Shown: positions 5,974 through 11,312 of the stretch, piece by piece
Layout of the letters: the number at the start of each line of letters is the position of its first letter
Numbering within the stretch: position 1 is the stretch's first letter
Source: an uncultured Collinsella sp.
GTDB taxonomy: Bacteria; Actinomycetota; Coriobacteriia; Coriobacteriales; Coriobacteriaceae
Assembly: GCA_900556285.1 (NCBI GenBank)
Contig: USOF01000018.1
Location: 1-11,312 of the forward strand
Length of the DNA: 11,312 bases
Direction of reading: 5' to 3'
Notes under the pieces: model-generated
The model's database searches: none
Seen by the model: the letters and a program-made list of their open reading frames with translations, nothing else
Told to the model about the DNA's origin: nothing
Made by a program: the position numbers and the translations under genes

Positions 5974-7726
5974 GGTCTAGATATCCTCTCACGTCTGCTT
6001 CGTAGTCCTCGATTATCTGCGGTCCCGCCGCGCCGAATTCAATAACGGTGTCGCCCACGAGGTCAAAGAGCGCTTCGTTGATGTTGTCGACAAGCATGTC
6101 TTCGCTCTGGCCCGACCTCTCCACAGCCGATGCTGCCTGCGCCGCGTTCTGCTCGAGCAACGCACGAAGATAGTCTTCTGCGGCGTGGGCGAGTGCGGAT
6201 GCGGTGCCGGCGGACATGGGCGTTGCGGGTGTGGGCTCGGGCGCGAGGAGCGGGGCCACGACACCAAACTGCTCGGTGGAGATGGTCGGCTCGTCAGCCT
6301 CATTCTGCTGCGTGGACGCTGCGGCCGGTTCGGCAATCATGTTTGCCGCGGGTTCGGCTTCCGGTTGCCCAGAATCTGCTTCCGCGGCTTCCGTAAGCGC
6401 ATCGTCCTCGCGCTCCTCGTCGATCAAAAGCGCTTCGCGCGTTTGTGCGGCAGCGCTCCGAATGTGCCCCAGCTGGCTCAAATCGATATCGATCTTGACG
6501 GGCTGATGTGCGGCGTCCCACGAAAGCCATGCCACAATCTCGTCATCGATAATCTTGGCCAGATATTTGGGGACCTTTTCTTCCTTAAGGGGATGGGCGG
6601 GGTCCAGCGCCAGGCGCAAGCGTTGGTCGCAGGCGCGCATCATTTCACCGAGCTTGCTGCTCTTTTGCCTACTACCGTGGATACGCATGCATTCCCAAAA
6701 GCCGTTTTGGCAACGGTAGATATGGATAGGATCCAGGCGGTATTCGCAGTCCTCGTGGCGCTCGGGCGCAAAGAATACGGCCGAGGCAAACATGGTGTAG
6801 GGCATGGCCGTCTCCTCCCCAAATAAACTCGCCACGATGCCGGTCTTTCGGTGCGTGTCATAGTAGCGCGCCATGCGGACATACACGGCGCAGGCCACGT
6901 GGCGCAGATCGCGGTGGTGGCTGCGGTCGAGCCGCGAGCTACTTAGGTTGTACGTGGAGAGGGCGTTGATGGCGGCCATGAGTCGCTCCTCGCGCACCTC
7001 ATCGGGCGGAAGGGGGAGCGTGGGCTCGGAGGTTTTGCGACGCTTAGGGGTCTGGCCGGACGGTGCCGGTGCCGGTACAAGGTCTCGTGCCGCGCGCCGC
7101 AGTTCGATAAGGGCGTTATCGAACATGACGGTTTTAGAGTCGCGAAGCAGCTTGGGGTCGAGCCCGTGGAACACGGCGTAATCTTGCAGCCACACGCGCG
7201 CAAACCGGTCGATGCCGGGCTCGAAGGCGCGATAGACATCCCAAAAAGCCTTGATCTTGTTAAAACCATCGAGTGGATTATCTACGCCAATGCCGCAGAT
7301 CAGCTCATAAAGATACAGAAAGGCAAAGGACGTAGACGTTTCCTCGACGGTTCCGCGGCGCACTTGGGCACGCCAGGTAAAGTAGCCGCGCAGTTGCCGG
7401 TCGCTCATGGCGTTGTAGGTGGGAAAGTACGACTTAAAGGTGCCGTTGTAGGGACAGTCGTCCTCAAAGTCGGCCATCAGCAGGCCCTGGCGGTAAAAAA
7501 GCTCGGCTTCCGAAAGCCAGCGGCCCGTACCGCCCTTGGGGTCATCCTGCCAGCGCGATATCTCGCGCATTTTACGGTACTGGTCGGGGAGGAAATTCTG
7601 CATCTGTCGGCCGGTTTTGAGAATCGGCTCGTCTGCGTAGATTTCGTTTGAGAAGCGGGCGGACTGATGGGTCCGGGCCTCGGCCATAATGCGCTCGATG
7701 AGCATCTTGATGTCCTGGTCGGTCAC
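5966..7726 (-). CDS. TerB_N/TerB_C domain protein, probable Shango-type TerB component
   Basis: The 586-residue protein starts at GTG 7726, four bases after AGGAGG. The N-terminal part contains the TerB_N hallmark: MSDRQLRGYFTWRAQVRRG, then SFAFLYLYELICGIG, then GFNKIKAFWDVYR. A middle region ends in the TerB_C-like LSQLGHIRSAAAQTREALLIDEE. After an Ala/Glu/Pro-rich, probably disordered linker, a C-terminal tail MLVDNINEALFDLVGDTVIEF...IIEDYEADV also matches the TerB_C end. TerB-related domains were first linked to tellurite resistance and are thought to act near the membrane; this protein has no predicted membrane helix. No other ter gene is present, so a tellurite role is unlikely. As first gene of a TerB-ATPase-helicase operon it is best read as the TerB component of a Shango-like defence unit (SngA, from memory). 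Confidence 0.88.
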   Translation of the reverse strand: MTDQDIKMLIERIMAEARTHQSARFSNEIYADEPILKTGRQMQNFLPDQYRKMREISRWQDDPKGGTGRWLSEAELFYRQGLLMADFEDDCPYNGTFKSYFPTYNAMSDRQLRGYFTWRAQVRRGTVEETSTSFAFLYLYELICGIGVDNPLDGFNKIKAFWDVYRAFEPGIDRFARVWLQDYAVFHGLDPKLLRDSKTVMFDNALIELRRAARDLVPAPAPSGQTPKRRKTSEPTLPLPPDEVREERLMAAINALSTYNLSSSRLDRSHHRDLRHVACAVYVRMARYYDTHRKTGIVASLFGEETAMPYTMFASAVFFAPERHEDCEYRLDPIHIYRCQNGFWECMRIHGSRQKSSKLGEMMRACDQRLRLALDPAHPLKEEKVPKYLAKIIDDEIVAWLSWDAAHQPVKIDIDLSQLGHIRSAAAQTREALLIDEEREDDALTEAAEADSGQPEAEPAANMIAEPAAASTQQNEADEPTISTEQFGVVAPLLAPEPTPATPMSAGTASALAHAAEDYLRALLEQNAAQAASAVERSGQSEDMLVDNINEALFDLVGDTVIEFGAAGPQIIEDYEADVRGYLDHE

Positions 7727-7730
7727 CGCT

Positions 7731-7736
7731 CCTCCT
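7731..7736 (-). promoter_or_regulatory. Ribosome binding site AGGAGG of the TerB gene
   Basis: AGGAGG on the minus strand lies four bases before GTG 7726. It supports this non-ATG start and strong translation of the first gene of the trio. Confidence 0.7.
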
Positions 7737-7762
7737 CTCGAACGCAGCTACGGTGACCTCAT

Positions 7763-7791
7763 ATCATAGCACAGCATCAAACAGATGTTCG
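7763..7791 (-). promoter_or_regulatory. Candidate promoter of the TerB-ATPase-helicase operon
   Basis: On the minus strand TGCTATGAT (7763-7771) forms an extended -10 element (TGn plus TATGAT, 5 of 6 to consensus). A poor -35, CGAACA (7786-7791), lies 17 bases upstream. The -10 is 36 bases before the GTG start, giving a leader of about 30 bases. Recognised by eye only. Confidence 0.42.
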
Positions 7792-7813
7792 AGATACCGC
7801 TGCGTTGATAGAT

Positions 7814-8530
7814 TTAGAACAGGAGGGCGTAGATGACGGCGATGACGACGGAGGGAAGCATATTGGCCGTGCGGAAGGTCTGAGGACGGATGAGGTTGAC
7901 GCCGACGCAGAAGATGAGCATGGAGCCTACGAGTGAGAGGCTGTCGAGGGCAGCTGTGGTCATGATGGGGGAGAGCGCGCCGGCAAACAACGTGATCGTC
8001 CCCTGGAACACGGCGACGGGCAGGGCGGAGAAGATACAGCCGCGGCCAAGCGAGGCCGTCATGGTGCAGACGATGATGCAGTCCAGTGCGCCCTTGAGGG
8101 CAAGCGTTGACCAGTCGCCGAGCAGGCCGTCCTGGATTGATCCCACAATGGCCATGGCGCCGATGCACACGGTGAGTGAAGTCGAGACAAAAGCGTTGGT
8201 GAACTCGTTATCGCCTTCACTGCCAGTCTTGCGCTTGAGCCATTCGCCAAGGTTCTCGATGGCGGCCTCCAAGTTGATGGCCTCGCCGATGAGCGAACCG
8301 AGCGCAAATGAGACGATGAGCATGGTGGTACCGGTGGTCGCTAGCGCCTTTCCATCGATGATGAGCATCTTTTGCATGGTGCCGCCCAGGCCGATAAACA
8401 GGACGCACAGCCCCGATGCTTTCATGAGCGTGTCTTGGATGCGCGGTGTAATGAAGCGGCCGCCCGCTAATCCCAAAAGACCGCCTGCAATCAAAAGCGC
8501 GACGTTGATGATCGTTCCCAAACCCGGCAT
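7814..8530 (-). CDS. DUF554 family integral membrane protein (YdfK/YqgA-like)
   Basis: The 238-residue protein is highly hydrophobic, with several membrane segments. It carries family-typical stretches: GTIINVALLIAGGLLGLAGG at the N-terminus, GLCVLFIGLGGTM, the glycine-rich GSLIGEAINLE, and a conserved middle part around FVSTSLTVCIGAMAIVGSIQDGL. The start is ATG 8530, fixed by GGGAGG four bases upstream; an upstream in-frame ATG at 8587 would add an unlikely 19-residue tail without a ribosome site. DUF554 proteins such as E. coli YqgA have no established transport substrate. The gene stands alone: 118 bp separates it from the secreted-protein gene upstream and 87 bp from the TerB gene downstream. 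A TGCTACGAT sequence (minus strand, 8561-8569) could be its extended -10, with no clear -35. Confidence 0.9.
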   Translation of the reverse strand: MPGLGTIINVALLIAGGLLGLAGGRFITPRIQDTLMKASGLCVLFIGLGGTMQKMLIIDGKALATTGTTMLIVSFALGSLIGEAINLEAAIENLGEWLKRKTGSEGDNEFTNAFVSTSLTVCIGAMAIVGSIQDGLLGDWSTLALKGALDCIIVCTMTASLGRGCIFSALPVAVFQGTITLFAGALSPIMTTAALDSLSLVGSMLIFCVGVNLIRPQTFRTANMLPSVVIAVIYALLF

Positions 8531-8534
8531 GGAT

Positions 8535-8540
8535 CCTCCC
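8535..8540 (-). promoter_or_regulatory. Ribosome binding site GGGAGG that sets the DUF554 start at ATG 8530
   Basis: GGGAGG on the minus strand is followed by ATCC and ATG 8530. This site chooses the inner ATG over the in-frame one at 8587. Confidence 0.75.
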
Positions 8541-8648
8541 GTATTGATGCCACCTTGGCAATCGTAGCAGAATAGAACGCAGGGCATATTGCGACTTGTC
8601 TAATACGTTATATGAGTGGTATTAAGTCTGGCGTACAGCGGTTAAGCC

Positions 8649-10079
8649 TTAGGTTGTCGTCGGAACGTAGGGATAGTATTCAAAGCGTAGCGTCATCAGC
8701 CGTTGTGGGGACTCGATGCCCGCGGCGATGATATCGGCATCTCGGGCGCGGTCAAACCCTTCAAGTTCAATCTGGTACGAGACATCTTCCATAATGTCCA
8801 GACGTCGCCAGGCCAGGAGCGTGTCGCTATCGAATTCCAAGGTTTTGCTTCCATCTGGGGCAACGGCGTATAGGCGCAGCTTGGCAGTGGTTGCAGGGTC
8901 GACGATCGTGATCTTCTTGATTTCGTTCCGAGTATTCTTGGCGCCTAACAAGGTGAGCAATGTTGGTGCTACGATTTCGCCCGATGGCAAAAAGACGACC
9001 TCGACGGATTCGGGAAATGCGATGATGGCCGACTTGCGGACGGGCTGATTGGCGGCGGCAACTTCAATGTTTGCAGCATCGATGACCTCTGTGTGGTCGA
9101 GGGCGGCAAGCACGCAGCAGTTACCTTCATCGATCTCCTGAGGATCAGCAAGCCCCAGACTGTCCGCGAGCTCGGGATCGTTTGGATCGGCAGCGGGCTC
9201 ATTCGGTGCTTCGAAAGAAGCTGGGACGCTGTTTGTCGGCGACGGTGTGTCGCCCGCACCTGCTTCTTTGTCCGTGCTCCCTTCTTGTATGGTTGCGTTG
9301 ATGGGTTCGTCGTTTGAGGGGAGCGTCTTGGCGTTAAGCGCAGAGGGGAGAATTCCGACGGCTCCGGATCCGTTCCACTCCATCTCGAGAAGCGCCGGGT
9401 CGGCAAGAATGCGTTGCCTGCTTTGCGCGTGGCTATCGACTTCAATAGGGCCTGCCTCTGTCCCTCGTGTAAGGCTGAGTGATCCGGCTGGCTTCTCGAA
9501 ATGAGCGTCTGTGTCTTTGGTGCTGACGGCGTAGAACAGCAGGGATGCTTCTCCCGCCGCGATGGCATCGGTGCCGGCTTTGGTCAGCCGCAACGATGCC
9601 GTGAATGAGAGGGTGGGCTGCGTGTCGTCTGCATTCGCGGCGGCGCAGCCCAGACATATACCGCCTCCTTTCTCGAATAACGCACCGTCGAAGGCGACCT
9701 TCGCTCCGTTCGCCGAGTCATCGACCGAAGCGATGTCGATGCGTAGCTCCAAATCGCAAGGGTCGTCATCCGCATCAAGCACAACTGAGCGCCATGTGCA
9801 GACAGCGCACCCCGCCTGGGAGCCGTTTGCCTTGTTCGAACGATTGATATCCACGACTATCGAGCCATCCGTATTACGACGAAGGCATCCCGAGGTTGAG
9901 ATTGCTGCCTGTGCGATCGAGAAACGCTTGCACGCAATGGCGCTCGACGGATTTGGTGCGGAGCTTAGGACTGATGGTAAGGAGCCTGCCATGACGGGAG
10001 TCGCCCAAGCGGCGACAGGCGTTCCGGTTGCGAGCGCGCCGCAGAGTGCGACGACGGGCAAAAGGTTCTTCGATGCCAT
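8649..10079 (-). CDS. Secreted cysteine-rich protein of unknown family
   Basis: The 476-residue protein starts at ATG 10079, five bases after AAGGAG, with a signal peptide (K4, hydrophobic core, cleavage probably after AWA at residue 26). The mature N-terminal third holds cysteines at about 50, 65, 91, 94, 108, 142 and 145, including CAVC and CLGC pairs, within Asp-rich beta-like sequence such as LELRIDIASVDD. A Ser/Pro/Glu/Asp-rich linker follows (about residues 255-310), then GNCCVLAALDH and a C-terminal beta-rich domain (SVEVVFLPSGEIVAPTLL, then KLRLYAVAPDGSKTL). No LPXTG motif, C-terminal membrane helix or lipobox is visible, so it is either released or held by a partner. It is the last gene of the surface operon, 18 bp after the 93-residue membrane protein. 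I do not recognise the family. Confidence 0.8.
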   Translation of the reverse strand: MASKNLLPVVALCGALATGTPVAAWATPVMAGSLPSVLSSAPNPSSAIACKRFSIAQAAISTSGCLRRNTDGSIVVDINRSNKANGSQAGCAVCTWRSVVLDADDDPCDLELRIDIASVDDSANGAKVAFDGALFEKGGGICLGCAAANADDTQPTLSFTASLRLTKAGTDAIAAGEASLLFYAVSTKDTDAHFEKPAGSLSLTRGTEAGPIEVDSHAQSRQRILADPALLEMEWNGSGAVGILPSALNAKTLPSNDEPINATIQEGSTDKEAGAGDTPSPTNSVPASFEAPNEPAADPNDPELADSLGLADPQEIDEGNCCVLAALDHTEVIDAANIEVAAANQPVRKSAIIAFPESVEVVFLPSGEIVAPTLLTLLGAKNTRNEIKKITIVDPATTAKLRLYAVAPDGSKTLEFDSDTLLAWRRLDIMEDVSYQIELEGFDRARDADIIAAGIESPQRLMTLRFEYYPYVPTTT

Positions 10080-10097
10080 GGGGTCTCCTTAGCTAAT

Positions 10098-10379
10098 TTA
10101 GTGCGGCCTGTCCGTGTTTCGTTTCTGGCTGCGTTTGATGTGCAGACCGAGGCCGGCGGTTCCCGCGCCTGCTGCCGTGGCGCCTGCTGCCAAGAGCCAT
10201 CGTCTGTCGTCTGTCTGTGCCAACGGTTCCTCGCGGTTGCCGCGGTCGAGCTCCGAGAGGTCGACCGTCACTTGCGTGGCGGCCTGCGCCTGTTCTTGCT
10301 GGGCAAAGGCCATGGCTGGCGCAAACGCTAGGATACTGACGGCGGCGGCCAGGGCGACGGCCTTATGCCGTGTGCGCAC
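10098..10379 (-). CDS. Small exported single-span membrane protein
   Basis: From GTG 10379 the protein has 93 residues: a signal peptide with a basic start (RTRHK) and likely cleavage at AFA (residue 26), a short acidic extracellular stretch with VTVDLSELD, then a Gly/Ala-rich membrane helix (about 61-81) and a basic tail (HIKRSQKRN). This predicts an outside-facing segment anchored by a C-terminal helix. It resembles a sortase substrate tail but lacks LPXTG. The GTG lies inside the end of the upstream gene (17-bp overlap) without a clear ribosome site, implying translational coupling. A TTG at 10409 would lengthen the N-terminus by 10 residues and is less likely because it spoils the signal-peptide layout. 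The function is unknown; it could anchor its secreted operon partners. Confidence 0.68.
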   Translation of the reverse strand: MRTRHKAVALAAAVSILAFAPAMAFAQQEQAQAATQVTVDLSELDRGNREEPLAQTDDRRWLLAAGATAAGAGTAGLGLHIKRSQKRNTDRPH

Positions 10380-10956
10380 CGGGCTCGACCGTCCAGGTGA
10401 TCGTTGCAACCTGATCGCCTTCGCCGGTTACGTGGAAGATGTCGCGCGTGACGCGGGCGACGTTTCCGCTTGTCTTGAGCTTAATTTTGTCCGTGCCGCC
10501 GGCAATGCCCTGGTAGCCCATGTCGAAGGCTGCATTCTTGGAAAGATCGAGGCCCGTCCCCTGCATTGCGGCGCTGGCGTTCTGGAGTGCGCCGTCGGGG
10601 CCGACCTTAAAGTCGATGGAGTTCTGCGCGGTTCCGGCCTTGGCGTCGGCGGCAATGGTCCAGGTGTTCATGGCGTCGATCTTCATGTTGGTGACATGGA
10701 TGCCGTAGGCCGAATGATTGTCGATGGTGGTCGCGTCTTCTGAGGGGCCCTGAAGCGTGCCGTCGGCCTTGGCGACGAAGGGAATAACCGTCGGAACTTT
10801 GAACTCAACGTTGTCGATCTCGGTCCTGACCATTACTTTCGTGGTTCCAGCGCGCCCGGCTGCCATAGCTGGCGTCGGGGCGGCGCCCATTGCGAGCGCG
10901 AGCCCTGCGCCCACGACGAGCGCTCTGGCTCCGTTCATGTTCCTGGTGATGTCCAT
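10363..10956 (-). CDS. Secreted beta-rich surface protein with VPTVIPF motif
   Basis: The 197-residue protein starts at ATG 10956 after an AAAGGA site, with a signal peptide cleaved probably near AMAA (residue 33). The mature part is a probable beta-sandwich: VEFKVPTVIPFVAKADG, a Ser/Thr segment, IDNHSAYGIHVTNMKI, NTWTIAADAK, and a closing strand VATITWTVEPG. The pattern of VPT-IPF, then an N-S-x-G/x-I-x-V-T-N strand, then W-T, is one I associate with small secreted beta proteins in gut Gram-positives, but no named domain can be assigned without a search. There is no cell-wall anchor or membrane helix at the C-terminus. It overlaps the next gene's start and follows the truncated gene at the contig end, so it belongs to the same operon. 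Confidence 0.75.
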   Translation of the reverse strand: MDITRNMNGARALVVGAGLALAMGAAPTPAMAAGRAGTTKVMVRTEIDNVEFKVPTVIPFVAKADGTLQGPSEDATTIDNHSAYGIHVTNMKIDAMNTWTIAADAKAGTAQNSIDFKVGPDGALQNASAAMQGTGLDLSKNAAFDMGYQGIAGGTDKIKLKTSGNVARVTRDIFHVTGEGDQVATITWTVEPGAHTA

Positions 10957-10961
10957 GGTCG

Positions 10962-10968
10962 TTCCTTT
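10962..10968 (-). promoter_or_regulatory. Ribosome binding site AAAGGAA of the VPTVIPF protein gene
   Basis: AAAGGAA on the minus strand lies five bases before ATG 10956 and favours that start over the in-frame ATG six codons later. A 6-bp GC stem (CGCGGG 10977-10982 with CCCGCG 10988-10993) sits just upstream in the 90-bp gap. It has no T-run, so it is not a terminator. Confidence 0.55.
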
Positions 10969-11046
10969 CTATTCGCCGCGGGCCGTCCCCGCGATGATTG
11001 GACGAATGCTGATGAATTGCATGCGGTGCCGCGTCGGCCGGAAAAG

Positions 11047-11271
11047 CTAGTTCTCGGTTTGCTCAACCCGTACCTTGACTCGTGTCGGATTGCCGTGGCT
11101 GTCAAGGGTCTTGGCATCGAGTGCCTGAATCTCGATGTACGCCTCGCCTTCTTTGATGTTGCCGGCGGGGCACGTCTCGATTGTCTTGCCGGTCTCGACC
11201 ACACCGGATTCGTACATGGTCTCGTCGTTTTGGATGACGCGGAATCGCTGGGGAAATTTATTGTCTTGGAC
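11047..11271 (-). CDS. 3' fragment of a surface/extracellular beta-rich protein (truncated by contig end)
   Basis: Only the last 74 residues are genomic, beginning V-Q-D-N-K-F and ending EQTEN before TAG (11047-11049). Segments such as FRVIQNDETMYESGVVETGKTIE and EGEAYIEIQALD resemble small secreted Ig-like proteins in which a strand with Y-x-S-G is followed by a GK turn and a second strand pair. This resemblance is by eye. The apparent upstream residues (MYKRQ, or MGSEMCIRDR in another frame) are translations of the sequencing adapter that begins at 11272 and must be removed. The gene lies 90 bp upstream of the VPTVIPF protein gene on the same strand and probably heads or continues the same surface operon. 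Confidence 0.7.
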   Translation of the reverse strand, partial: VQDNKFPQRFRVIQNDETMYESGVVETGKTIETCPAGNIKEGEAYIEIQALDAKTLDSHGNPTRVKVRVEQTEN

Positions 11272-11312
11272 CTGTCTCTTATACACATCTCCGAGCCCAC
11301 GAGACTCCTGAG
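11272..11312. other. Illumina Nextera adapter contamination (Tn5 mosaic end, read-2 adapter, partial index)
   Basis: CTGTCTCTTATACACATCT (11272-11290) is the 19-bp Tn5 mosaic end used in Nextera libraries. CCGAGCCCACGAGAC (11291-11305) is the adjoining read-2 adapter. TCCTGAG (11306-11312) matches the first seven bases of the i7 index I recall as N704. This is untrimmed read-through at a contig end, not genome. Confidence 0.98.

Noticed and set aside
2117..7726. BREX or Pgl phage-exclusion locus, because of the BrxD-like ATPase and Lhr-like helicase
   Set aside because: No PglZ phosphatase, PglX methylase or BrxL/PglW/PglY-type gene is present, and the third gene is a TerB_N/TerB_C protein, which fits Shango better.
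5966..7726. Tellurite-resistance locus
   Set aside because: Only TerB-related end domains occur; no terC, terD/E/Z or tehAB-like gene is visible, and the neighbours are an ATPase and a helicase.
7890..8567. Plus-strand open frame of 225 codons opposite the DUF554 gene
   Set aside because: Met/Ser/Pro-rich reverse image of a hydrophobic membrane protein; no ribosome site and no recognisable domain.
10977..10993. GC-rich stem CGCGGG/CCCGCG as a terminator in the surface operon
   Set aside because: Six-base stem without a following T-run, placed just before a ribosome site; at most a minor leader structure.
11272..11290. Tn5 mosaic end suggesting a transposon insertion
   Set aside because: It is followed directly by Nextera read-2 adapter and index bases at the contig edge, which explains it as library adapter.

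Overview
The window is GC-rich (roughly 60%), densely coded bacterial DNA. The gene style suggests a gut Coriobacteriia actinobacterium, Collinsella-like: a bacterial Elp3, frequent GTG/TTG starts, strong AGGAGG ribosome sites, and exported proteins with Ala-rich signal peptides. That assignment is inference, because no rRNA or other marker gene is present. The window ends at a contig edge: the last 41 bases are Illumina Nextera adapter, not genome.

Layout. (1) Positions 1-2099, plus strand: the 3' part of an Elp3 tRNA-modification gene, whose radical-SAM and GNAT acetyltransferase halves are separated by one in-frame TAA, then a membrane-anchored spermidine-synthase-like protein. (2) Positions 2117-7726, minus strand: three genes transcribed in the order TerB_N/TerB_C protein, BrxC/BrxD-type P-loop ATPase, Lhr-like DEAD/DEAH helicase. 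This set matches the composition of the anti-phage system Shango (TerB protein + ATPase + helicase) and is the most interesting system in the window. A candidate extended -10 promoter and a strong ribosome site precede the first gene. The first two genes overlap by 8 bp. The helicase follows a 116-bp gap that begins with a perfect 12-bp-arm hairpin. (3) Positions 7814-8530, minus: a DUF554 family membrane protein, apparently its own unit. (4) Positions 8649-11271, minus: a compact run of four exported-protein genes (a 5'-truncated beta-rich fragment, a secreted protein with a VPTVIPF motif, a 93-residue single-span membrane protein with a signal peptide, and a cysteine-rich 476-residue secreted protein), probably one surface-protein operon whose start lies beyond the contig end.

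How the genes work together. The trio probably acts as one nucleic-acid-sensing or -processing defence unit: a helicase motor, a BREX-like ATPase, and a TerB scaffold that may link it to the membrane. The surface operon probably builds an envelope-exposed assembly, but no sortase, LPXTG motif or pilin signature is visible. No tRNA, rRNA, CRISPR array, transposase, integrase or attachment site is seen. No gene-free stretch exceeds 300 bp.
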